A stretch of 27,903 bases of DNA from an uncultured Bacteroidota bacterium (lineage in GTDB: Bacteria; Bacteroidota; Bacteroidia; Chitinophagales; Chitinophagaceae): contig CAMLGR010000047.1 of assembly GCA_946479615.1 (NCBI GenBank), positions 1 to 27,903 of the forward strand. Reading direction: 5' to 3'. This document shows positions 10,474 to 17,859 of this stretch, in pieces (the first letter of the stretch is position 1; each line of letters starts with the position of its first letter). The translations under genes were made by a program, and so were the position numbers. The notes beneath the pieces are model-generated. The model searched no databases. It worked only from the letters and a program-made list of their open reading frames with translations, and was not told the DNA's origin.

Positions 10474-11910
10474 ATGTCAGAACATGCCAGTTCTTTTAAA
10501 CCCACGCTTGGGTTATTTGATGGTACCATGCTGGTAGCAGGGTCCATGATCGGCTCCGGTATATTCATTGTGAGTGCAGACATAACCCGTAATACCGGCA
10601 GTGCTGGCTGGCTGATCGCCGTATGGCTGATCACCGGGTTTATGACATTGACAGCAGCGCTTAGTTATGGTGAACTAAGTGGTATGTTCCCCAAAGCCGG
10701 CGGGCAATATGTGTACCTCAAAGAAGCCTATAACCCGTTAATGGGCTTTCTCTATGGCTGGAGTTTCTTTGCCGTGATACAAACAGCGACCATTGCAGCC
10801 GTAGGAGTGGCATTCTCCAAATTCTTAGCGTACCTGGTACCGGAACTTGGAAACAGTTATTTCTTATTCGATGCAGGTATCGTAAAAGTATATTCGGGTC
10901 AGTTGGTTTCCATCTTCATCATTTGCCTGCTTACCTATGTCAACTCACGCGGGGTGAAAGAAGGAAAGTTTATTCAAACCCTGTTTACCTCGGCTAAGCT
11001 ACTTTCCCTTTTCGGGTTGATCGTCTTTGGCTTTTTATTGGTGAAAGAGAGTTTCTGGGCGGAGAACTGGAAAACCGGTTTTACAGCCATGCAGGACTTT
11101 GGTGAAAAAGATGCGACCGGTACTTTGCATCCGACGAATTGGATCGGTATTTCCGGTAGTGCATTGATGGGAGCAATTGCTGCCGCAATGGTAGGTTCCA
11201 TTTTCAGTAGTGATGCCTGGAACAATGTCACCTTCATTGCCGGTGAAATGAAAAATCCAAAACGCAATATCGGGTTGAGTTTATTCCTGGGAACATTTAT
11301 CGTTACCGTCATTTATGTTTCTGCCAACCTGATGTATTTAAATGTGATGCCATTGAATGAACTCGCATTCCCGATGGATGACAGGGTAGCAGTAGCAGCC
11401 GCTAATAAAATATTCCCTTCTTCGGGTACGATCGTGATCGCTGCGCTGATCATGGTATCTACCTTCGGTTGTAATAATGGATTGATCCTTTCCGGCGCAA
11501 GGGTATACTATACAATGGCAAAAGATGGATTATTCTTTAAGAAAGTAGGAGAGTTGAACAAAGCAGCTGTACCGCAACTGGCGCTATGGATACAATGTAT
11601 TGTCGCTTCGATCTGGAGCCTGAGTGGACGGTATGGACAATTGCTTGATATGATCTCTTTCGTGGTAGTGCTGTTTTACATGCTGACGATCATCGGTATT
11701 TTTATACTTCGTAAAAAACGTCCCGATGCAGAAAGACCGTATAAAGCATTCGGTTATCCTGTATTACCGGCGCTCTATATCCTGATGGGGGCCGCTTTTT
11801 GTGTACTGCTGATCATTTTCAAACCTGAATTTACCTGGCCCGGTTTTATTATCGTGCTGCTGGGAGTACCGTTGTACTATTTAGCGATTTCGGGGAAGAA
11901 GGGGGAATGA
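10474..11910 (+). CDS. APC-superfamily amino acid permease
   Basis: 478 residues, strongly hydrophobic throughout, consistent with about 12 transmembrane helices. The TM1 substrate-binding motif of the amino acid-polyamine-organocation family is present as GSMIGSGIF at residues 23-31. It is followed by the LSYGELSGMFPKAGGQYVYL block typical of TM2-TM3. The overall pattern resembles L-type (LAT-like) bacterial permeases, but the substrate cannot be read from sequence. It lies upstream of an isoaspartyl peptidase/asparaginase on the same strand with a 117-bp gap, so uptake of an amino acid or peptide linked to that enzyme is possible. The stop codon TGA lies inside the first unit (GAATGAG) of the adjoining heptad array. 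Confidence 0.88.
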   Translation: MSEHASSFKPTLGLFDGTMLVAGSMIGSGIFIVSADITRNTGSAGWLIAVWLITGFMTLTAALSYGELSGMFPKAGGQYVYLKEAYNPLMGFLYGWSFFAVIQTATIAAVGVAFSKFLAYLVPELGNSYFLFDAGIVKVYSGQLVSIFIICLLTYVNSRGVKEGKFIQTLFTSAKLLSLFGLIVFGFLLVKESFWAENWKTGFTAMQDFGEKDATGTLHPTNWIGISGSALMGAIAAAMVGSIFSSDAWNNVTFIAGEMKNPKRNIGLSLFLGTFIVTVIYVSANLMYLNVMPLNELAFPMDDRVAVAAANKIFPSSGTIVIAALIMVSTFGCNNGLILSGARVYYTMAKDGLFFKKVGELNKAAVPQLALWIQCIVASIWSLSGRYGQLLDMISFVVVLFYMLTIIGIFILRKKRPDAERPYKAFGYPVLPALYILMGAAFCVLLIIFKPEFTWPGFIIVLLGVPLYYLAISGKKGE

Positions 11911-11986
11911 GAAATAAGAAATGAAAAATAAGGAATGAGAAAGTAATGTAAAATTTAAAACCGCAAAATATAAAATGTAAAAGGAG
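11905..11986. repeat. One-sided A-rich heptad arrays
   Basis: Two successive degenerate heptad arrays. The first is GAATGAG, AAATAAG, AAATGAA, AAATAAG, GAATGAG (11905-11939). The second is AATGTAA, AATTTAA, AACCGCA, AAATATA, AAATGTA (11945-11979). No inverted partner was found. The first unit contains the permease stop codon. This fills most of the gap to the next gene. Confidence 0.7.
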
Positions 11987-12027
11987 CTGCCGGTCGCAGC
12001 AACACCGATAAAATACCATGGATACTT

Positions 12028-12975
12028 ATGGCTAAATATTCAATCGCAATACATGGCGGCGCCGGAACCATTCTGAAAGAAGATATGACGCCTGAACTGG
12101 AAGCCGCTTATCTCGAAGGACTGGAAACAGCCCTTAATGCGGGATATGCTGTATTGGAGCAAGGTGGCAGCGCTGTCAATGCGACCAAAGCGGCTGTAGT
12201 GGTACTGGAAGATAATAGGCTCTTCAATGCAGGACGCGGTTCAGTATTTACCAAGAAAGGTGTACAGGAAATGGATGCTGCCATTATGAACGGGGTCAAT
12301 TTGAATGCCGGTGCTGTCGCGGGGATCCGCAATGTGCGCAATCCGATCGAGCTGGCAACAGAAGTCATGATCAACAGTGATCATGTTTTTCTCAGTGGCA
12401 AAGGCGCGAATGATTTTGCGATCAGGCAGGGGATCAAGCTGGAGCCTGATGAATACTTCTTCAGCCAATTCCGCTATGATCAATGGAAGGCCATCCGTGA
12501 TTCGGATAATTATTCACTCGATCATACGCACCAGGAAGTGGAAGAACTGATGCGGGATAAAAAATTCGGTACCGTAGGAGCAGTAGCCTGTGACCAGGAA
12601 GGAAATATTGCAGCAGCTACCAGTACCGGCGGGATGACCAATAAAAAATACGGACGTATTGGTGATAGCCCCCTGATCGGTGCCGGCACCTATGCCAATA
12701 ACAACACGTGTGCGATCAGTTGCACCGGGCATGGCGAACCTTTTATCCGTTCGGTAGCGGCCTATGATGTAAGCTGCCTGATGGAATACAAAAACTACTC
12801 TTTACAGGAAGCGATGGATATCGTAGTCAATAAAAAATTAATTGCTTTGGATGGGGAAGGAGGTATGATCGGTGTGGACGCCAAAGGAAATACAGCCATG
12901 TTATTCAATAGCGCAGGTATGTACAGGGCGATGAAAAATAATGACGGGAAGAAAGAAATTTCGATCTATAAATAA
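12028..12975 (+). CDS. Isoaspartyl peptidase / plant-type L-asparaginase (Ntn hydrolase)
   Basis: 315 residues with the N-terminal signature IAIHGGAGTI. The autocleavage site is KKFGTVGAVA with Thr182 as the predicted nucleophile, close to Thr179 of the E. coli enzyme IaaA. Further family blocks are NAGRGSVFTKKG, EMDAAIMNG, TSTGGMTNKKYGRIGDSPLIGAGTYA and CTGHGE. Enzymes of this family cleave themselves into alpha and beta subunits. They hydrolyse beta-aspartyl dipeptides from damaged proteins and, less efficiently, asparagine. No signal peptide is seen, so the protein is probably cytoplasmic. The ATG at 12018 is out of frame, which fixes the start at 12028. Confidence 0.92.
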   Translation: MAKYSIAIHGGAGTILKEDMTPELEAAYLEGLETALNAGYAVLEQGGSAVNATKAAVVVLEDNRLFNAGRGSVFTKKGVQEMDAAIMNGVNLNAGAVAGIRNVRNPIELATEVMINSDHVFLSGKGANDFAIRQGIKLEPDEYFFSQFRYDQWKAIRDSDNYSLDHTHQEVEELMRDKKFGTVGAVACDQEGNIAAATSTGGMTNKKYGRIGDSPLIGAGTYANNNTCAISCTGHGEPFIRSVAAYDVSCLMEYKNYSLQEAMDIVVNKKLIALDGEGGMIGVDAKGNTAMLFNSAGMYRAMKNNDGKKEISIYK

Positions 12976-12980
12976 ATCAC

Positions 12981-13050
12981 AGTCAAAATTCAAAAGTAAA
13001 AATTCAAAAAGCAATCGGCTTTTTTGAATTTTTACTTTTGAATTTTGACT
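12981..13050. repeat. TTTTGAA-heptad near-perfect hairpin
   Basis: Left arm 12981-13012 and right arm 13018-13050 are fully complementary except for one extra A/T in a homopolymer run, around a 5-nt loop (AATCG). Units on the right arm are TTTTGAA, TTTTTAC, TTTTGAA, TTTTGAC. The family is the same as 5104-5186. The element starts 5 nt after the asparaginase stop codon. It ends 11 nt before the ispD -7 box, so its right arm covers the ispD -33 region. Confidence 0.92.
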
Positions 13051-13061
13051 ATTCCTATCCC

Positions 13062-13069
13062 TACCTTTG
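13062..13069 (+). promoter_or_regulatory. Candidate ispD promoter, -7 box TACCTTTG
   Basis: This is a perfect match to TANNTTTG, ending 5 nt before the ispD ATG (13075). A TTTG at 13037-13040, inside the repeat right arm, lies 21 bp upstream and could be the -33 element. Initiation at the usual distance would give a leaderless or nearly leaderless transcript. Inference from consensus. Confidence 0.6.
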
Positions 13070-13074
13070 TACTC

Positions 13075-13743
13075 ATGAAGAAATACGCTGTCCTTGTCGC
13101 AGGAGGTTCCGGAACAAGAATGGGAGGCGATCTGCCCAAACAATTCATGTTGCTGAAGGATAAACCTGTACTGTATTATTCCCTCAAAGCTTTTCTCGAT
13201 GCGTTCGAAGATCTCGAAGTCATCCTTGTATTACCGGCGGATTATACCCGCATGGGACAGGAGATCATCGATGCTTATTTTGATAACGAACGGATCAATA
13301 TTGCAGAAGGTGGTGATACCCGTTTTCAATCCGTAAAAAATGGGCTGGAGCTGATCAGGGAAGAATCCGTGATTTTTGTTCATGATGCGGTCCGCTGCCT
13401 CGTAAGCAAGCAACTTATTTTCCGTTGCTATGAAACCGCTTTATCTACCGGCAGTGCGGTACCGGCTATTGCAAGCAAGGATAGTGTAAGGATACTTACT
13501 GCAGATGGCAATGACGCTGTAGACAGGAATACGATTGTATTGATACAAACACCCCAGACCTTTCACAGCAAAATATTATTGCCTGCTTTCAATATCGATT
13601 ACAAGGATAAATTCACTGATGAAGCTACGGTCGTGGAAGCCTTCGGACTAAAAGTTTCTTTAGTAGAAGGAGAAGACAATAACATCAAGATCACCCGCCC
13701 CCTCGATATGTTTATTGCCGAACATATTTTAAGCTCTATGTGA
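13075..13743 (+). CDS. ispD: 2-C-methyl-D-erythritol 4-phosphate cytidylyltransferase
   Basis: 222 residues. Third step of the non-mevalonate isoprenoid pathway: CTP plus methylerythritol phosphate gives CDP-methylerythritol. The nucleotide-binding start is LVAGGSGTRMGGDLPKQF, with Arg15 and Lys22 at the catalytic positions. HDAVRCLVS (103-111) corresponds to the usual HDxARP block, with Cys at the Pro position. QTPQTF (158-163), TDEA (181-184) and NIKITRP (203-209) complete the signature. The in-frame codon 10 residues upstream lies in the repeat arm and is rejected: MKKYAVLVAGG fits the family, and the -7 box sits just before it. The last codons TCT ATG TGA belong to the CCTATGTG repeat that starts here. 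Confidence 0.95.
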   Translation: MKKYAVLVAGGSGTRMGGDLPKQFMLLKDKPVLYYSLKAFLDAFEDLEVILVLPADYTRMGQEIIDAYFDNERINIAEGGDTRFQSVKNGLELIREESVIFVHDAVRCLVSKQLIFRCYETALSTGSAVPAIASKDSVRILTADGNDAVDRNTIVLIQTPQTFHSKILLPAFNIDYKDKFTDEATVVEAFGLKVSLVEGEDNNIKITRPLDMFIAEHILSSM

Positions 13744-13847
13744 AACCTATGTCCCTATGTGCCTATGTGGTGAGATTACGCAATACTGTTATAGGAATAT
13801 AGCCGACTGGCGTAGATTTACCACATAGGGACATAGGTTTCACATAG
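13736..13847. repeat. CCTATGTG-octad inverted repeat between convergent genes
   Basis: Arms 13736-13761 and 13822-13847 are perfectly complementary over 26 nt. The left arm carries one additional octad (GCCTATGTGG). Octads are ACCTATGT, CCCTATGT, GCCTATGT. The loop is 60 nt. The left arm includes the final Met codon and the stop of ispD; the right arm ends 1 nt before the stop codon of the converging gene. The position would suit a bidirectional terminator, but no T tract follows either arm. Confidence 0.9.
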
Positions 13848-13848
13848 G

Positions 13849-14772
13849 TTATTTCTTGAGCCATTTAAGATAGAAAGGAAGACGGTTGAGTTTCAGCGCT
13901 GCATATTTCTCTTCGGTAGCTCCGAAGCTGCTATAGAAGAAAGCCAGGTTGCGGATATCAGATCCTTCGAAATCAAGTAAAATATTCTGCCCCGCATAAT
14001 CTTTAATAAAAGAATCGATCAGCGCATGAGAAGCGCCGATCGTACGGCCATCCGGATGATTCCCTACTAAAATATAATAAGCCCTGTTATGCGAAAACAG
14101 GAAGATGCAGGAAGATACCAGTTCCTTTTTCGCAGATAATATCCCATAGGTCATGGCTTTCCCTTTCGCATATAAATACTGGTATAATTGTTTGAACCGT
14201 TCCACATTTTCCTGTGATTCTTTGGTATAGGTTCTCATCTGCGCTACTGCGAGTTGTATGACCTGCTCACTATCAAGATTTCTGACGGGTGTACAACCGG
14301 CTTGCACTGCCCGGCGGATATTACGTTGAATATTTTCACGGTAACCGGAATAAAGATCGGTATACGGTTTATTGAGGTCAAGAATATAATTGCTGCGCTG
14401 GTACAACGTATAAGCAGGAAGAGGAAAAACATTCTGATGATTCAGGTAAATATCCCAGTAGCGAAACTTGGCCGGGATCGCATCAAGAAATGCGCTGACC
14501 AGTTCTGCTGTGATCTCATTCCCGAATATACCCAGTTGGGCGGAAAGAAAGGGTTGATACAAATAACTGATGCCATACTTTTTATTCCAGGTAAGCGGCA
14601 TCACAGCTTCGTAATCATTCAATACGAGCGCATCCCATTGCTGCGACATGGAATCGAGATAAAAGGAATATCCATACATTAAGCCATTGCCGGCTTTATC
14701 GATACAGGCATCCCATTTTGCAGTATCGATTTCTTTATGCTGGAGATAATATATATTCTTTATTGGCGGCAT
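13849..14772 (-). CDS. GNAT/FemAB-like acyltransferase of unknown substrate
   Basis: 307 residues, no signal peptide or membrane segment. The region YSGYRENIQRNIRRAVQAGC (about 142-161) is the basic helix typical of the FemAB/Acetyltransf_6 branch of the GNAT fold. The C-terminal half, with the pattern MTYGILSAKKELVSSCIFLF and GASHALIDSFIKDYAGQNILLDFEGS, matches the second acetyl-CoA-type subdomain. Members of this branch transfer acyl or aminoacyl groups to lipids, sugars or peptides; the substrate here is unknown. It is followed on the same strand by nothing closely spaced and is convergent with ispD. The start ATG at 14772 lies 10 nt after an imperfect -7 box (TAACTTTC). Confidence 0.7.
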   Translation of the reverse strand: MPPIKNIYYLQHKEIDTAKWDACIDKAGNGLMYGYSFYLDSMSQQWDALVLNDYEAVMPLTWNKKYGISYLYQPFLSAQLGIFGNEITAELVSAFLDAIPAKFRYWDIYLNHQNVFPLPAYTLYQRSNYILDLNKPYTDLYSGYRENIQRNIRRAVQAGCTPVRNLDSEQVIQLAVAQMRTYTKESQENVERFKQLYQYLYAKGKAMTYGILSAKKELVSSCIFLFSHNRAYYILVGNHPDGRTIGASHALIDSFIKDYAGQNILLDFEGSDIRNLAFFYSSFGATEEKYAALKLNRLPFYLKWLKK

Positions 14773-14795
14773 AGTGAATTTGGAAAGTTAGCCAT

Positions 14796-14860
14796 AGAAG
14801 ACCGCAGAGATAAAGAAGACCGCGGAGAATGCCGCTGCCTGTATAATTATTTCTCTGTGG
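14796..14860. repeat. CGCAGAGA-type repeat with short inverted arms
   Basis: The direct copies AGAAGACCGCAGAGA (from 14796) and AGAAGACCGCGGAGA (from 14814) are 18 bp apart. CCGCAGAGATAA at 14802-14813 pairs with TTATTTCTCTGTGG at 14847-14860, allowing two extra bases. It belongs to the CACAGAGG-type family of 1-77 and 22336-22466 and fills most of the 101-bp gap between two minus-strand genes. Confidence 0.6.
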
Positions 14861-14873
14861 CCCGCTCTTCCTT

Positions 14874-17732
14874 TCAGAAAGCGAAGTTGCGGTCAAATTT
14901 CCTGAAATTAAAATTAGCGATATCAATAGAAAAAGAGATCGTACGTAAAAGCCTGTTCTGCTTTGGTAAATAAGATGCCTTGTAATCTTTAAACACCCTG
15001 CTATACAGTAAAGGAATATAAATATTGATCGTTTCTTTCAGTATCGGGATATGAATACCGGCATCGAACAGGAAACGGTCCTGGTTGGATTCCCGTTCCC
15101 ATCCATCAGCCTGTGTGCCTATATCGGCAAATAATTTCAACGGGATTTTAAAAGGTAATAAACTCAATGGATTGATATTATCGGGAATGGTAGTGCTGAA
15201 ATTCACTGCCACCAGCCAGTCATCCGTTTTGCCTACTTTATCACCCAGCAGGTCCGTTCTGAACTTAAACCCGCCATCTCTTATCATGATCTGCTGGCTG
15301 GCCATTCCTTCAAACTTATTCCGCCCGATAAAATAATCGCTGTAGGTATAATCTTCATAGCCATTGGCGCCGGTCAGGTTTAAATGATACCGGTCGGTAG
15401 CAAATTGTTTGGAGATGGTCTTGGAACTGGTATAAAAGAATTTCCCGGCAAACAGCCGTACATCCAGCCCACCTTCTTTGGCATAATTAAAGAAATATTT
15501 ACCTGTAAAAGCGGCCCGCACAAAATCTTTTCCCTGCTCTATTTTCAGTTCACCGCGATAGGGATACAGGGAACGGTAATTCTCGATCACCACTTGCAAT
15601 TGCTGTAATGTCCTGTGTTCGTGTTGCGTTTCCACTCTTTGTTTCAGGATGGTATCGATACCAGGATTAAAAATGCTGTCATACCTGATACGATAAGATT
15701 CTTCGTTAAACAGGTATGTTTTCCATTGGATATACCTGTTCATCGTACTTCGTGGATCTTTTTCCCTGAATGTAAGCCGGGCGCCCGGTACCAGCTTTTG
15801 GTAATTGAAATATTGTTTATTCCCGTCTTCTTTTTTGAATTCGTTGACGGAAAAGCTGGAGGCGCTGACACCAATATCGATCTTTCTGAATAAACCACCC
15901 GGGTAATAACTATAATTCAGCAATCCCAACCCGGTCATTCTTTTAGAACCGGTACCATACATGGGTATAAAAAGATATTGTAATGGGGAAGGAGGTAATT
16001 TCATATTGGTGATCACCGCACCGATCATCAATTTATCATAGCTGTTAAAACCAAAGACCGGCCCGATCAGCAACGCATTCTTTGGCGGCTTGTTCTTATA
16101 ATCAGCATAAAACCTGGGATTAAGCAGGAAGCCTGTCTTGCTGCCGGTTCTTACCTGTGTGGGTAATACCCCTTTCCTGTCAAGATACGCAAAGGCTTCA
16201 TCCAGGTTTTTGCCACTACTTTGTTCGAGTGATTTCTTGAAATCTTCCCGTTGGGGATGTTTGAATTGCCATTGCGCATAGTAATCGCGCATGGCTTTTT
16301 GGAAGGCTTGCTCTCCCAATACCGATTGCAGGTATCTTATCCATTCACCTGCTTTGTAATAAGCGACCAGTCCATAATTCTTTTCGCTGAAAGCGGCTGA
16401 AGTAGTGGTAATAGGCTGATCTGTTTTTTCTGCGACTGTACTTTCAAATAATATCCTGTCTGATGAAGTACTATGGATATGATTTCTTTTGCCATATTGT
16501 AATTCATAATAACTATTGATCCCTTCATCCATCCACGGTTGATCCCTTTCATTGGTCGCGAGGATGCCATAGAGCCAGTTATGTCCTACCTCATGGGCAA
16601 TCGTCGATTCCAGTGAAGCAGGAGAATCATCAGGAGAGATAACGGTGATCGTGGGGTATTCCATACCTCCGCCAAAACTTTGCGGACCCTGTACCACGCT
16701 TACTGTTTGATAGGGGTATTCACCCAGTTCACCGGAATAGAATTGTACCGCGCGTTTAATATAGGTCAATGCATTCTGCCAGGTCGTTTTTTCAGCAGGC
16801 GTATAATAGCTGAACAGTGTCACTGTTTTTCCCGAAGGCAGGCTGCAGCTATCTTCATTCACAATAAAACGTTTATCCGCAAACCAGGCAAAATCATGTA
16901 CGCGATCCTGTTTGTACCGTAAAATTTTAATATCAGCGGAGGAAGCCGGGTATTCCTGTGTTACTGTTTTAAGGGAACCGCCTTTTGTTTTTACTTTCTT
17001 ATGGACCGGTGTCCAGTTAAAAGTCGCCCTCGTTCTTAACCAGGCTTTTTCCTCCTGATTTTGCAATTCACCGGTAGCGGCCACTACATAATTGGCGGGA
17101 ACCGTAATGCTCACATCAAAATTTCCAAACTCGCTATAGAATTCTCCCTGGTCGAGATAGGGCATCGGATGCCATCCGTTCTTATCGTATACCGCCGGTT
17201 TCGGATACCATTGCGTGACCTGGAAGCTTTCTCCATCATAGCCACTGCGTGAAAAATTATAAGGAAGTTTTACATGAAATGGCGTGGTGATCGTGATCGT
17301 TTGTCCCGGTGGGAGTGGAGACGGTAATAATAATTTTATGACATCGATATATTCCGGGTGATCGGTTGTCTGCGCGGTAATATTATTCACCTTGAAATCC
17401 AGCCGGTTGATATATCCTTTCTGTTCTTTATCCGAGAAATAGAATTTGTTATTGCCATTGCCAAGTAATTGGTCACTGAAAGCGGTCTTATCATTCTTAT
17501 AGGCATTGGGCCAGAGATGGAACCAGATATAAGTAAGTGTATCGGGAGAATTATTGATATATTCCAGCTTTTCAAAAGCGTCCAGCGTGTGTTGTTTGTC
17601 GTTGAGAGAAACTTCTATAGAGTAATTCACCTGTTGCTGCCAGTAATTTAGTTGACAGTTGACAGCCGGCAGTTGGCAATAAAAGAAGGCTACGAGCAGT
17701 AGTTTTTTCAAAAGATGATATTTATGTTTCAC
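14874..17732 (-). CDS. M1-family metallopeptidase fused to a predicted outer-membrane beta-barrel
   Basis: Up to 952 residues. The N-terminus has an export signal (KKLLLVAFFYC). The M1 catalytic part spans about 30-525: GGGMEYP (354-360) replaces the GAMEN motif, HEVGH (380-384) and Glu403 form the zinc site HExxH-x18-E, and Tyr458 or Tyr459 fits the proton donor. The part from about 535 to the end has alternating polar and aromatic strands such as KLMIGAVITN and YLFIPMYGTGS. It ends in FNFRKFDRNFAF, with a C-terminal Phe as in barrel insertion signals. It therefore looks like a surface- or periplasm-facing aminopeptidase tethered by a barrel. The start is uncertain: GTG 17732 lies in the CGCAAAG repeat; TTG 17711 gives MKKLLLVAFF. 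A barrel-less paralog is next upstream. Confidence 0.85.
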   Translation of the reverse strand: MKHKYHLLKKLLLVAFFYCQLPAVNCQLNYWQQQVNYSIEVSLNDKQHTLDAFEKLEYINNSPDTLTYIWFHLWPNAYKNDKTAFSDQLLGNGNNKFYFSDKEQKGYINRLDFKVNNITAQTTDHPEYIDVIKLLLPSPLPPGQTITITTPFHVKLPYNFSRSGYDGESFQVTQWYPKPAVYDKNGWHPMPYLDQGEFYSEFGNFDVSITVPANYVVAATGELQNQEEKAWLRTRATFNWTPVHKKVKTKGGSLKTVTQEYPASSADIKILRYKQDRVHDFAWFADKRFIVNEDSCSLPSGKTVTLFSYYTPAEKTTWQNALTYIKRAVQFYSGELGEYPYQTVSVVQGPQSFGGGMEYPTITVISPDDSPASLESTIAHEVGHNWLYGILATNERDQPWMDEGINSYYELQYGKRNHIHSTSSDRILFESTVAEKTDQPITTTSAAFSEKNYGLVAYYKAGEWIRYLQSVLGEQAFQKAMRDYYAQWQFKHPQREDFKKSLEQSSGKNLDEAFAYLDRKGVLPTQVRTGSKTGFLLNPRFYADYKNKPPKNALLIGPVFGFNSYDKLMIGAVITNMKLPPSPLQYLFIPMYGTGSKRMTGLGLLNYSYYPGGLFRKIDIGVSASSFSVNEFKKEDGNKQYFNYQKLVPGARLTFREKDPRSTMNRYIQWKTYLFNEESYRIRYDSIFNPGIDTILKQRVETQHEHRTLQQLQVVIENYRSLYPYRGELKIEQGKDFVRAAFTGKYFFNYAKEGGLDVRLFAGKFFYTSSKTISKQFATDRYHLNLTGANGYEDYTYSDYFIGRNKFEGMASQQIMIRDGGFKFRTDLLGDKVGKTDDWLVAVNFSTTIPDNINPLSLLPFKIPLKLFADIGTQADGWERESNQDRFLFDAGIHIPILKETINIYIPLLYSRVFKDYKASYLPKQNRLLRTISFSIDIANFNFRKFDRNFAF
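17651..17677. repeat. CAACTGT-heptad array inside the M1 peptidase signal-peptide region
   Basis: On the coding (minus) strand the units CAACTGC, CGGCTGT, CAACTGT, CAACT follow each other and encode the residues QLPAVNCQL. The same stretch of the paralog (TIASGQSTYW) lacks them. This is a degenerate heptad array of the type found in the spacers, here inside a reading frame. Confidence 0.6.
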
Positions 17733-17859
17733 GCAAAGACGCTAAGGTTTCGCGAAAAAAATTTGCTGTGTTTCACGCAAAGCCGCTAAGATTCGCCAAG
17801 CCGCCAAGTCATAGAAGCTCTTTGCGCCTTCGCGAAACTTGGTGCCTTTGCGTGAAACC
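17724..17859. repeat. CGCAAAGC-octad repeat, direct and inverted copies
   Basis: TTTCACGCAAAGACGCTAAG (from 17727) recurs as TTTCACGCAAAGCCGCTAAG (from 17771). An inverted copy (17820-17859) ends in CCTTTGCGTGAAACC. Octads are CGCAAAGC, CGCTAAGA, CGCCAAGC, CGCCAAG. The right edge abuts the stop codon TAG (17859-17861) of the upstream M1 gene. The left edge overlaps the GTG that opens the next M1 frame. The whole 126-bp gap is repeat. Confidence 0.85.

Noticed and set aside
13736..13847. CCTATGTG hairpin as a classical bidirectional terminator of ispD and the GNAT-like gene
   Set aside because: The position fits, but the loop is 60 nt and no T tract follows either arm; kept as a repeat only.
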